Assembly: GCF_047948215.1 (NCBI RefSeq)
Contig: NC_134455.1
Span: 349,368,491-349,432,490, forward strand
DNA from: Lycorma delicatula
Lineage: Eukaryota > Arthropoda > Insecta > Hemiptera > Fulgoridae
DNA length: 64,000 nucleotides
Direction: 5' to 3'
Positions 35,384-47,073 of this stretch are shown piece after piece; the first letter of the stretch is position 1, and each line of letters begins with the position of its first letter. The notes under the pieces are model-generated. The model was not told the origin of the DNA, did no database searches, and saw only the letters and a program-made list of their open reading frames with translations. Position numbers and translations under genes: made by a program.

Positions 35384-37445
35384 CCAGGTGATAAAAAGTA
35401 TGGAAACAGCATTATACTGCATATTTGAAGGCAGAAAGAAATGGGGCTCTACACACTTAAAAAAATATCTGCATTACGGTGGGTTTTTTAATTTTTGTTC
35501 CCCATCTTGAATCAAAGTTAATTGTTTTAAACAGGAAGGTGCACACATGACTTCGATTTAAAATTTTACAAGAAACACGATGGTGAAACCCATTTTTCTG
35601 TTGATTCCTTCGCCATGAAGTTATAAGCATTCAAATCTGCAATGATGGAAAAATCGTGTTAGCAATAACTCAAAGTAAACCTCGCTGCACGAACAATTTT
35701 ATTGCCTTTTACATTCATAATGCACACTTTAAAGTGTTATAATACTGATAATAATAAACAATACCTGATAATTAACACAACAAATTAAATGTTGTGTTTA
35801 ACTTCCCGCATTAATATCAGCTGATATTTGTTACTTAAATTTGTTATTTTGTATATTTAGTTTACAATGCAGTTTATATTAACGTTGAAACAATGCAACT
35901 TATTAACTCCTCCTTTCACCTTTTTATTCCAAAACACTTGTAATGGTAAAATTTAATAGGGCTAGTAAAAATTAAGTTAAAGGCCTAGTGGTTCAAATTC
36001 TTTTTTGTAACAGTTATATTGTTAGTTTTCTCATTCATTTATTTAGTGTTATTAAATATTACCTTCTTTAAGGGAACCCAAAAGAATAACTCTGCTGATG
36101 TACAGGTATGGTTTTCCAAACAGAGAATAGATAAGTAAATCGACTGTTACCAAAACAGTACAGCAATTTGATGAAACATATACTGTAAAGAAGTGTCCTT
36201 ACACCGGTAAACCAAGAACAGTCACAATTGAATCAAAGTTATTACAAGTGACACAGACCATAGTTGAAGAACCTCATTCATTGATTCTGAATGCTGTTGT
36301 CCAACAAGAATCAGTTATTTTTCAGTTCAAAAAATTCTTAAAACAAATAAATTTCACCCTTATAAACTACACTTGGTGCAAGGACTTTTGAAAGATAATT
36401 TTGACTGCTGAATTAAGTATTGTGGTATTATAATGTGAAAATTAGACATAAGATGCAAATTTTTCTAATTCAATAACGTTTACTGATGAAGCACCTGTGT
36501 TAAATAGCCATGTGAATAAGAAAAACTGTTGATATTGGAGCAATAATAATCCCAGATGGATGATGCAAGCTCAGAAACCTCAGAAAGTAAACGTTTGGGC
36601 AGAAATCATTGGTCACTGTATTGTAGTTTCTTTTATTTTAGATGGCAATCATACAAGAGATGCTTATTGCAACTTGTTAGCCAGTAGGATTTTACCAAAT
36701 ATCTGGGAAAATGTTGGAAGAATTAAATAATATTCAATGATTTCAGCAAGATGGAGCACCACCTCATTATTATCCAAGAGTATGGCAAATTTTAAGTCAC
36801 TGGATAGGTCGTAGAGGAGCCATAGAATGGCCTACCAGGTCCCCAGATCTGTCTCCTCTGGATTGCTTTTATTGGGGGTACCTGAAACATAATCTTAACA
36901 AAACCTGCAAACATTGACGAATTGAAAAGAAGAATAATTGACAAATCTCTCTTGTACCACCAGACTTGATACAAAAAATTATAAATGGATATTATTTGAG
37001 GTTAGCACACTGCCAAGCTGTAGATGGGAAGCATTTTGAACATTTATTGTAGAATGGAATGCTTTCAAAACATTATATCAAAAGTAATTTTTGATCGAAA
37101 AAATTAATTTAAAAATTTTAAATAAATATTATAATATTTAAAGTAAATAATATCAGTTGATATAGCCATTTAATTTGCTTATTATATTTAATTTATTATT
37201 ATCAATATTATAGCAATGTTTAAAGTTCATTATTGTAGGCATAATGAATGTAAAATGCAATAAAATTGTTCATGCAGCATCATATTTTACCTCATTTTAT
37301 TGTTAACACAATTTTTCCATCATTGCAACTTCGAATGCTTACAACTCTATAATGAAGGTAATAACAGAAAAACGGGTTTCACCACTGTTTTTCTTTCAAA
37401 ATCTGAAATCAAAATCATGTATCATTATGCCCACCTTACTACTTA
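35384..37445 (+). mobile_element. Mariner-like transposon with long inverted repeats, right end cut off
   Basis: The left end is ACACCAGGTGATAAAAAGTA followed by TGGAAACAG, a mariner-style TIR. An inverted repeat of about 200 bp is visible: TGGTGAAACCCATTTTTCTG at 35581 is mirrored by CAGAAAAACGGGTTTCACCA at 37367. AAGCATTCAAATCTGCAATG and ACAATTTTATTGCCTTTTAC also have mirrored partners near 37245-37345. The outermost right end is missing, because the sequence passes directly into the next element near 37445. Confidence 0.7.
36080..37060 (+). pseudogene. Mariner-like transposase with one late frameshift
   Basis: Visible blocks are a KSTVTKTVQQFDET helix-turn-helix part, YTGKPRTVTIESKLLQV, FHPYKLHLVQ, FTDEAPVLNSHVNKKNCWYW (36479-), QKPQKVNVWAEIIGHCIVV and NHTRDAYCNLLASRILPNIW. 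After a frameshift near 36730 come QQDGAPPHYYPRVWQIL, SHWIGRRGAIEWPTRSPDLS and PLDCFYWGYLKHN. The end is VDGKHFEHLL, the usual C terminus of the family. The DDE/D residues are mostly retained. Stops near 36120, 36390 and 36440 plus the frameshift make it non-functional. It differs from the neighbour at 34-35 kb, so the two are different subfamilies. Confidence 0.85.
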
Positions 37446-40320
37446 AACCAATTCAAAAAAAAAAAACTGAAACTAACCCACTTGTTTCCTACATGTCTCA
37501 GGACCTTAAAACTATTTTTTTAAATTTTTTATAAGCAGTTACCTGTGGCGGCCATTTTTGTTACAGTGCGCATACCTATTTTTATGATTCTAAGGGTTTA
37601 CGAAAAAGTGTTTATTAAATAAGTAAGTTTTTCTTAATATTATGACATTTGCAATTTTTTAATTAGTTAAATTTTTATATTATTTTCAAGTAATTTCACA
37701 TAAAACAATGGAAGAACAATGTTCCATAGAAATTTATGTGAATGAAGAGTGTCATAAATCAGTGTATGGTAACAGTGATAAAAGAAATCATTAAAATTTG
37801 TGAATTTAGTAATGAAAACCAACAACTTATTCTTTTTACGTGCCAATTCAGATGTCACTAGTAGTGTTTGTAAATATCATGAGAAAATATTTTTGCCAAA
37901 ATTCAGTCACCTGTATGTACAGTTCTGTTGTGACCCTTTGAGAACTCATAAAAAAAAACAGTTAAGAAAAAATTATGACAAATAACACTAGAGCAAGCAC
38001 TTAAAAGAACACACTTTTCCAAATTTAAATTTAGTTCCTGGAAAGTCTCTTTGTGTTAACCATTTCAAAAGTATTTTTTCTCAGCAGAACAAAGAACTAT
38101 ATGAAAGCGAAGACCAAGAGAAATACCAGATATCACATCTATTAGTTAACCACACTAAATAATAAACTTTCATTGCTACAAAAACAGGCTATTTCATTGA
38201 AGAATAATTATAATTTTGCTACAATTTATTTTTTCGATAGTTTTTACAAAAATAAACCAATAAAAAATGAAAATGAATTTTTGAAAAAATATGAAGGTTA
38301 CTCATTAAAATCTCAATTTGGGTAAGTTTTACAAGCATTTTTGAATTAAAATTGTATTAGGTTACTGGTATTAATTAAGTTATCATTAAATTATGACCTA
38401 TCATTGAAAATATTGAAAACATCAACTTCAACAACATATGGGTCATATATAAAAAATGTAAAGTGCAATGAAAACAAGAAACCCCCTTGGACTACTTATT
38501 TACAGTCAAAATGGTATCGATTTTAACAGGTTTTTCATGATTTTTGAGAGGTTATAACTTTTTTATTAGTACAATACATAAGAAACGTATTAATTTGCCA
38601 TAAACATCTACAAACAGTTAAGGTGTGCAAATTTGAGATTTTTATCACCAACCAGCCCCATCATAGTTATTTGAAGCAAAAATTTGAATTTAAAAAAAAA
38701 ATTATTTTCAAAAATTCATAAAAATTTAGGAGTAAGTACATCACCATTAATATGGTGATAACATATACCTACATATAAAAAAATAATTCAAACTATGTAT
38801 GCCATCATCCCTGCCTCTTGAAAAAAATTATCAAAAGTGAAATTTCACCGTTTTTCATGTTCAATTTTATTGGTAATTTTCTCATAGAAAGAGAGATAAG
38901 TAAAAAAATCCACTGAACCAATCTTTTACCTTGAGAAAATATAAGTAAATTGCTTTTTGCTTCATCCTTCCAGGACCAATAGTTTTTTAGTTTTAGTTTT
39001 TAGAAAGAGACTTTTCCAGGAACAAAATTTAAATTAGAAATATTATTATTTGTTATAAGTTTTTCTTAATTGTTTTATATGAGTTCTCAAAGGGTCACAA
39101 CAGAACTGTCCATAGAGGTGACTGAATTTTAACAAAAACGTTTTTTCATGATATTTACAAATGCCAGTGACATAAGAATTAACATGTAAAAAAACAAGTT
39201 GTTGGTTTTCATCACTAAATTTTCAATTTTTAATGAGCACTCTACCACATACTTTTTATGGCACTCTTCATTCACATAAATTACTATGGAATATTATTCT
39301 TCCATTGTTTTATGTGAAATTACTTGAAAATAATATAAAAATTTAATTGATTTAAAAATTACAAATATTATATTATTAAGTAAAACTTAAAACACTTCCA
39401 AACACAGCATATAATTTGAGGTACTCAGTAAAGATTTGAACAGGTCATTGACTAATGCAATGTCAGACTGACCAGTCTGTAACTCCAAAGCTAAATGATG
39501 CAACATGTATTTTCCTGACTTCTGGATATGACTTCAAGCACCTGTTATAACATGAACATTGTAGTTGAATGGTTCAAACATGTCTATTTCAACTATTGTA
39601 ATAAGTATAAAAATATTAAGAAGACAAGAGCACTTACTTAGCGAGTTAAAGTGGTATCGCTTTCTACAGATCTCATGATTTTTGAGAGGTTATAACTTTT
39701 TTATTAATACAGTACACAAGAAACGTTTTTATTTATCATAAACATCTACAAAAACACTAAGTTGTGCAAATTTGAGATTTTTATCACCAGCTCCATCAGA
39801 GTTATTTGAAGCCAAAATTTGAGTTTAAAAAAAAAGTTTCAAAAATTCATAAAAATTTAGGCTGAAGTCTATCAAAATAAATATTATTTATGGAAAAACT
39901 ACTAACATACACCTACATTTAAAAAAGTAATTTAAACTGTGTATGCCATCCCTGCCTCTTGAAAACATTACCAAGAATGAAATTTCACAGATTTTCATGT
40001 TCAACTTTATTGGTAATTTTCTTACAGAAAGTGGTAGAGAGATTGGTAAATAAACCACTGGATCAATCTTTTACCTTGAGAAAATATGAATAAATTGCTT
40101 TTTGTTTCATCTTTCCAGGACGATTAGTGTTTTAGTTACGATTTTTTCTGTAAACCCTTACAATCAAAAAGTAGGTGTGTGCACAGCAACAAAACTGGCT
40201 GCCACTACTGCCACAACTGCTTAAATAAAAAATAAAATTTTTTAGGTCCTGAAACATGTGGGTAAGTTCCAATTTTTTTTTGAATTGGTCAAGCAACCGG
40301 CTTATGTTTTTTTTTTTTTT
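37446..40320. mobile_element. Long-TIR DNA transposon, chimeric fold-back copy (copy 4)
   Basis: 37446-38130 matches the left end and N-terminal interior of the 20-kb element in the same orientation (AATTTCACATAAAACAATGG, then a CDPLRTHKKK-like reading near 37930). It then skips the middle to a right TIR (38140-39003) that reaches an inner block ending near 38500, which shows a TIR of about 0.7 kb. At about 39004 it switches into an inverted copy of 20,060-21,355 (39,004-40,300). It ends in a T run at 40306-40320 without the outermost terminal motif. It looks like two copies joined, or a rearranged copy. No usable gene is present. Confidence 0.7.
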
Positions 40321-40402
40321 AATGAAAAACCCTTGTTTTTTATTTTCCTAGTGTACGTAGTAATCTGTATAACTTGTGAACAATAAGCAACTGCATGGCC
40401 TA

Positions 40403-40637
40403 ATGAGATGAAGATGATATGTATGACATGTAAATGAGGTGGTCTTGTACAGTATCAGGCTAATTCCTGAGATGTGTAGTTAATTGAAACCCACCCACCA
40501 AAGTTTACCAGTAACCACTGTCTAGTATTCATATCCATATAAAGGCAACAAACTTTTACAAGGATTTCAATCTCAAAACCTTCAACATAAAAAACTGATT
40601 TGCAACAATGAGCTAACCACTAGACCAGCTCAATCAG
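40403..40637 (-). repeat. SINE-X, nearly full-length copy (copy 4)
   Basis: The plus strand shows the reverse complement of the family: CAATTAAC-type body with GAAACCCACCCACC, then TTTCAATCTCAAAACCTTC (diverged B box) and GAGCTAACCACTAGACCAGC (A box). It lies directly after the fold-back element. Confidence 0.75.
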
Positions 40638-41329
40638 CTAAATCATGCTAATATATGATCAATTTATAGCTTAAATAGTTTTTTCTATTTATTTTTTGAA
40701 ACTTTGCTGTCTAAATCTGCAGATTCAAATCGGCATTATATCACCTAAGTTAATGTCTTAACATCTAGCTCCCCATTTTGACACTTCCACTCTCTTGCCT
40801 TGAACTCATCAATGTTGGTGTTCGCAGAGTGAAACGTTATATCGTGCAACAGCAGTAGTGCAGTGATAGTGTGTCTTCAGGGTTATTCATTGATGAACTT
40901 TTGTCATAAAACTGATAATCATTCTTTTTTCACAGTCTTTCAAGTGAGAGTTAAGTAAATGGAAACAATATTTTTAGATCAGGGTATATAAAAAATCTCA
41001 AAAATATCTGTAAACATCATAAGAAAATATGTTTTTAAAATACAATCATATTTTCAGAAGAAACTCATTAAAATTTTTTATTAGAAATGGTTTAAAAGAA
41101 ATCCTTTTTGATTTACCTAAAAATGTTTCTGTTCATCTTAATTACTGATAAATCCTTTTGCTCTACATATAATAAAAAAATATTTGGTACTGAAGGACTG
41201 GTGAAACTGATGACTGCCAAAAAAAACATTGCTGACAAACATCACTCTACAATATAGGATAATTAAAAAGTGTGCAGGTGACAATTTTGTATAAGTATAA
41301 TTTTCTTTTCTTTTCAATCTTTTAAAATT
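40638..41329. other. AT-rich spacer, nothing recognised
   Basis: No gene is supported. A moderately GC-richer piece at 40735-40880 has no identifiable content. Confidence 0.45.
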
Positions 41330-41480
41330 TATTTAATCATTATATACATAGACTATAACACTCCCAGTAACATGAGAATTCCAACTCAGGGTCATAAATC
41401 TAAATCTGTTCAGCCAATGAGCTACTACAGTGGAACAAACATACACCCTAAATACATTATACTTCTTTTTGGGCAGTCGT
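41330..41480 (-). repeat. tRNA-like repeat family Y, copy 1
   Basis: The plus strand has AGACTATAACACTCCCAGTA, then GAGAATTCCAACTCAGGGTC, CAGCCAATGAGCTACTACAG and TTCTTTTTGGGCAGTCG. Reading the other way, TAGCTCATTGGCTG and GAGTTGGAATTCTC resemble tRNA A and B boxes. Copies recur at 62.8 and 63.5 kb. Confidence 0.6.
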
Positions 41481-41699
41481 TTAATAAATGGTTCGAGAAG
41501 AGAATTTAGTTGCTGTAGATATTGTTTGTAAATTTCTGCGTTTATCTCCAATTTCCATAATAAAATTAAATAAGATACTGCCTTATTTAATTTTAATCAG
41601 AAATCAGAAATATGAAAAAAATTAAATTAAATTAGAATAATTCTTTAATGTAAATGTACATAGATGAAATGAAACACATTTCAAAAATCTGAAACAAAA

Positions 41700-42497
41700 G
41701 TTGCAAAAGGTAACAAAAAAGTCAAGGTCATCACTCTTTTGCCTAGCTCTTTGTATAAATACAAAAATCTATGAAGAGTTTTATGCAACACATTACAAGA
41801 TTAACTAGGGACTTAATGAACAAGGTGTAATTAAAGACCTTGCAAAAAGTCTGATGTGAATACCACATGACTTCCTTGTACGCCTATTAAATTACAAATA
41901 CACATTTTTTTTTTTTAATGAAAAGTACATAAAATTTTATTTCATTAATAATTTCTGATATTTTTCCATATTTTTTTTTATTGTTATTATAATTATTAAT
42001 AAATCAATAATTTAAATTAAAAGAAAAAGTTAAAAAAAAAGGAGATTAAGTCTGATTTGAACTGATGTTTGCCTTCCCCTTATTAAGATCCAAATATTTC
42101 ATTAATTAACATTTCATTTGACTATAACTTTGGAATCAATGAAAATAAGTACCACATATGACAATTAGTTGAAAATCTCTCAATGAGGGCTTATTACTGC
42201 AGTTAAGAAATAGTCCAAATTCTAAATTTTTTAGATTTTGTAGTTTTTTGGACACTTTTGGTTCAGTCAATTGCAATCAAAAGGAGAGGTGGACAACTGG
42301 ATGTTATAACAGCCCTAAATCCAAAATTTCAACATCCTACAGCTAATTGTTTTTGAGTTATGCGAGATACATATGTACATACATATATACAGACGACACG
42401 TCGAACTAGTCAAAATGGATATTTCTGTTGAAATCTGAAATTTTTTGCAATCACAATATTTCCTTTACTTCGTACAAGGAAGTAAAACGGGTTGTAA
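41700..42497. repeat. 3' part of a non-LTR retrotransposon (RTE-like tail)
   Basis: The segment has TGTTGAAATCTGAAATTTTT, GCAATCACAATATTTCCTTT and ACTTCGTACAAGGAAGTAAA near 42425-42486, a tail I know from insect RTE-type LINEs. A matching TGACTTCCTTGTACG lies at 41868 in the opposite orientation. No coding part was recognised. The left limit is uncertain. Confidence 0.45.
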
Positions 42498-42859
42498 TAA
42501 ATTAAGTGAAACAGTTGTAAATTACGTAATTGTATGTCATACAATGACGTACAATTGGATTGACCATTTATAGGATGATGAAAATAGTAAAAAAAATCTA
42601 TTAGAAAACTGTGCATCAGTGGATATAAAAGTATACATGCAAATGAGACCAATTACGCTAACTTTAAATTAATTATTTGTTTATGATTAAACAGAAATAT
42701 CATTATCATAAAATTGATATGTCTGCTTTCTGTATTTTCAGGCCTAAGGTGTGTAATTCCTCATGCAAATATCATCAGAAAGAGAAAGTAATGATTGAAT
42801 AATCAAAATTTAGCTGCAATTATAAACACCCTTAATTTGATTTACTTGTTTGTAGCTCT

Positions 42860-43580
42860 GAAAATGGTGCACATTATGTTTGATACATCTCAATCCTGCC
42901 AGGAAAAGATTTCCTACTTGAAATTTTGTATACCAAAACTGAAGACATGCCAGAAGAAATAATTTTCAAAGAATTGTTTAGTACTAAAGAGCTCAGCTTG
43001 TAATAATACATAAGCTTATCAACTAATAATAATAATAATAATGCATGCCAAATAAAATTTTTTTTCAGGTTGGGTTGAAAAAAAAATTCATTTCACTTCA
43101 AGACTTAATCAAAACATCTGAAAGAATTTAAGGAAAATTAAACAAAACATTTCTGGTATTACCTCTGACAACTTTTTGTAAAACTTTTCATTTGTAGTCG
43201 AAGACAATGTATATTACTCTCTATTATTACTGAAAAGGCAATCATGACCAGGTCTCTTGCACAAGTCTTTATAAGTGACCATTTAAATAATAGTATTGCT
43301 GTTGTACATACTTTTCAAAAACATATGGTTGTTGAAAATGTGGCCCCTAATGTAAAAAAGATAAATTATTTTTTACTAGTATAATATAAAAACAACTTTT
43401 TTCAATGTTTCCACTACTATAATGACTTTGGTGTTGATGCTCAGGACATTTCTGCTTCTTCCTATGGAAAAAGAGTCTGCAATGGAATCGGTGGTACAAG
43501 CAGAACTTTAACTAAAGCAAGTCTACAGCAGTCACATGATGGCCAGATTCTAGCACCAGAAAAAGGTCAAGTTTTGTTAT
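42860..43580 (+). pseudogene. Decayed transposase-like gene fragment, same family as copy 2 (copy 3)
   Basis: Plus-strand frames give RKDFLLEILYTKTEDMPEEI near 42900, a SDHLNNSIAVVHTFQKHMVV block near 43280, KINYF, QYKNNFFQCFHYYNDFGVDA (43380-43440) and SYGKRVCNGIGGTSRTLTKA. SLQQSHDGQILAPEK follows. This is the catalytic-core and GIGGT region of the family, the part that is deleted in the 20-kb element. Together with the fragment at 1-1 kb, the window therefore samples nearly the whole protein. The aspartate usually seen just before the QYKN motif is replaced (the sequence reads LLVQYKN). Frameshifts are frequent. No TIR was found next to it. Confidence 0.65.
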
Positions 43581-45555
43581 GACAATATCTCAGAAATATC
43601 TTTTAGTCTAAACAAAGGAAAAAGTGTACAGCTTGTAAAGTACAGCTAGTACAGTATTGTTAAGTGCACAGTCTTCAGTAATTAAAGCACTTCATTTATT
43701 CATAAATATGAAATTTAATTTTAAAAAATATCACAGTCTGTATTTACAATGGTAAATGGTGGACTGGGAAAATATGTGGCACAGTAAAGAAAGCGATGAC
43801 CTGATAGATTCATCTAGTTCAAGAACTTCATTCCAGATCTCCAAAGATAACAAAATTACAGGTATAAATTATTATCATATTCAGGAAATTAATGCCACTA
43901 GAATTCACTACTGCTACTAACCATAACTTCAACACTGATTAAAAATTGTGTGAAGAAATAACTTAGCTATTTACTTTAAGTGTATCTTAATTTTTTGTAT
44001 CTACTTTAGATAATTCTTTGTTACAAGAAAGATAATCATAATGATTTTAATTTTGAAGACAATTCAGTTCACGTTTAAAAAATATACGATGACTACTAAT
44101 TGTAAGACTCTAAGCTTATTTAATTTGGTTTAATTACAAAATTTTAATGGTATGATTTTATTACATAAACTAACGTTCCTTCTAAGCTCTTGAGGCTTAT
44201 CTCAGTGATGATTTTAATGGATTATTTACTTCCACATAAAAAGCTGGTTTTATAAAAATTTGAGATTTTTGTAACTGGTCTCTTTTGAGTTACTTCTGTC
44301 CGATTCTTAACTGATTTTATGTGATATACAACATTCTGAGGCTTCTGATAAATTGAAAATATGACTGATGTTTCTAACTTTTTTTCAGGAAATGCTATAA
44401 AAAAAAACGACATTGAAGGTGTCCAAGCTGAGATTTTGTTTTTATAACAGTTCTTCAATTAGTCTTTACCAATAATGTTCAGCATAGGCAAAAATATTAA
44501 ACATCAAATTAAGTAATTAAATATCAAGCAAAACAATAAAGCATTAAAAATTCCAAACATTAAATGCAGCTAAAATAAGAAATGTAATAAAACAACAAGA
44601 TAAATATTCATAATTAGTTCAAAAAAAAAGTTTGCAACTCAAAAAAGGGGAGGAAGTTCTGGTTATGTTGTCATTTCCAATGCTATATTTTAGATATAAA
44701 ATGAAAACTTAAAAAAACATTAAACCACATGTTATTAAACATTAAACAGAAATAAGTTCTTGACAAATTGAAAACACATTGGTTATTTAATAGATTTTTC
44801 AACATTTCTAAAATGTTTTCAATCCTGTAAGCAACTAACTGGTGGAAAAAAGGGGCTTGATTGCATAAAAAAGAGAAAAGCTCACATTTAGTTACAATTG
44901 TGATTAATAAAAAAATAAAATTAAAATTTCCCTTTAATAAAACAATCACAACTTAAAGTTAAATGGAGCTGAGTATTTATTTTTTTGTGAGATCCTTACA
45001 ATCAAATTGGCCACAATCTGAGCAACAAAAACATATTAAAAGTGATTTAATTTCAGAATAATCAATATTTGAAATACATTTTCTAGACCAAAAATAATTT
45101 ATATTATTTTCAAGTAGTAGAAATCTAAGTAATATAGATTTAATTGTTATTTCATTTTGAACATTTTATTTAATATTCCGAAATAAAGCTGCCTTTGAAA
45201 CAAAATAACCTCAGACAGATTATCATTAAATAAAACCTACCAAAGAATAACTTTTTTCCACACAAAAAAGAGCACTTTTATCCCACATAAAATCATGGTG
45301 TACATGTAAATATTCAATGAGAACCATAAAAGAGTTTTAAAGGAGAAGGATATCTTTTATTTTAATACTTACTAATGAAATAATTGTAAAAGCTAATTTA
45401 CCTACAATTAAACTGTGTAGAAGGAAATACAAATAAAAAGAATGGTTAATATAATTGCTTATCAGCTGATAAAGCAACTGTTTTGGTAATGCATAAGGAC
45501 CAGATTTCAAAACTGTATAATTGTAATATATATCTCACAACTGGTTGCTAATAAT
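43581..45555. other. AT-rich region, nothing recognised
   Basis: Short Lys/Phe-rich frames only (for example 44683-44949 and 44222-44458 on the minus strand), with no motif. An ATA run lies just upstream at 43027-43042. Confidence 0.5.
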
Positions 45556-46090
45556 CAGCTAGAGTAGAAAGAATACTCAGAAAGATATTAGGCCCCACCA
45601 AAGATGGAGAAAAATATAAGTAGAAGATATAGGATGTAATCAGGAAAAAAATAATTGCCTTTTACAATTACCTACAAAGAATGAGCAAACAGGCAATTTA
45701 CAAACTTTAAAAATCTAAAACCCAATTAAAACTGGATCAGAGAAAGTGAAAGACATGGAAGTGAAAATAACACAAGAAAAGATCAAAGAATGTTTACCAG
45801 AGAAACAAATTGCAAAAAAACACAGCCAGAAAAACCAGAAATAATTGAAGCACTACACTCAAACAGAAGAAAGAAAAGAAAAATTCTGGGAAATAATCAA
45901 GATGTACAAGAAACAGAAACTGAAAAAGTGAATTAGTTAAAATAATGCAGTGGCTAAAACTAAAGATAAGATGTAAAGATAAAAAGGATAGGTTCATAGT
46001 TACTTCCAGCACTATAATAAAAATTGTTTGATAAAAAAGAATGTACAACTTACTACAACAAACTAAATAAATATAGTTATAACCATATAG
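45556..46090 (+). pseudogene. LINE fragment, C-terminal end of a reverse-transcriptase ORF
   Basis: Plus-strand translation gives RKILGPTKDGEKYK, then RKKIIAFYNYLQRMSKQAI, followed by a TQLKLDQRK..TWK and a Lys-rich tail. In several insect LINEs the ORF ends with KILGP, RRxxFYGHLxRM and a long basic tail, and this fragment shows the same order in broken frames. Only the last 150 or so residues are present. The overlapping 117-codon minus-strand frame (45794-46147) is hydrophobic noise opposite this fragment. Confidence 0.55.
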
Positions 46091-46780
46091 TTTGTCACAA
46101 AGCAGAAATAAGTAAAACAAGTAAATTGTGGTTTGAATAAAATACAATTTTTTACAAATTGAAGAAAAAATATATTAGAGGTTGATTATAATGCAACAAT
46201 CTAACATAAAATTAATCTTGAAAATAAATATAACTGTACCCCATCAGCATTTTCTAAGATTAATTTTTAAAGTATGATATAGCTTAATTTAAAACACATC
46301 TAAACAAATTAAGCAAAATAGGCATAATCCATTAATCCTATTAAAAGCACAATTTTTTTATAGTAAATTAATCTCTTTCACATCATACATTCCAGCTATT
46401 GTATGTATTCAGTTATGTATAAAAAAAATTATCCATTAATGTAATTATTCAGGAGTACTTTCTCAATTTAAAAAGAATACAAGCAAATATTGATATCAGA
46501 TATGAATAATTTAAGTACAATTTTAATGTTAATTCTGTCACAGTAAGGAACCCATGATAGGTTTAATTAATCAACCTTCAATATAGTGCTACAGTAAACA
46601 CAGTTAAATACTCCAAAATATCAAACTGAAAATATAAAACCCAACTAAAAAATAAAATAAAATATTATATATATAATATAAAAAGAACAATATTTCCAAA
46701 ATATCTGAAAAATTACATAAGTATCGAGCATCCATCATAAACCAAAACATACACAGATAACATAAAATAACAATATGCCC
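46091..46780. other. AT-rich spacer, nothing recognised
   Basis: No gene or repeat could be supported. Confidence 0.5.
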
Positions 46781-47073
46781 TTCTTTTTTCTGTTTAGCCT
46801 CCAGAACCACCATAAGGTATTACTTCGGAGGATGAATGAAGCTGAAAAGTATGAATGTAAATGAAGTGTAGTCTTGTACAGTCTCAGGTCAACCATTCCT
46901 GAGATGTATGGTTAATTGGAACCCAACCATCAAAGAACACCGGTATCCATGATACACTATTCAAACTCATATAAAAGTAACTGCCTTTACTAGGATTTGA
47001 ACCTTAGAACTCTCGACTTTGAAATCAGCTGATTTGCGATAAGTTCACCATTAGACCAAACCAGTGGGTTAAC
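46781..47073 (-). repeat. SINE-X, full-length copy (copy 5)
   Basis: The plus strand starts with a T-rich tail (46781-46789), then TGTTTAGCCTCCAGAACC, GAGGATGAATGAAGCTG, GGTTAATTGGAACCCAACCA and AGGATTTGAACCTTAGAACTC (B box). It ends with AAGTTCACCATTAGACCA (A box). The complete length of about 290 bp makes this the reference copy. Confidence 0.85.

Noticed and set aside
45794..46147. 117-codon minus-strand ORF, the longest hydrophobic frame nearby
   Set aside because: It is Phe/Leu/Tyr-rich and lies opposite a recognisable LINE fragment on the plus strand. It has no domain or start context.
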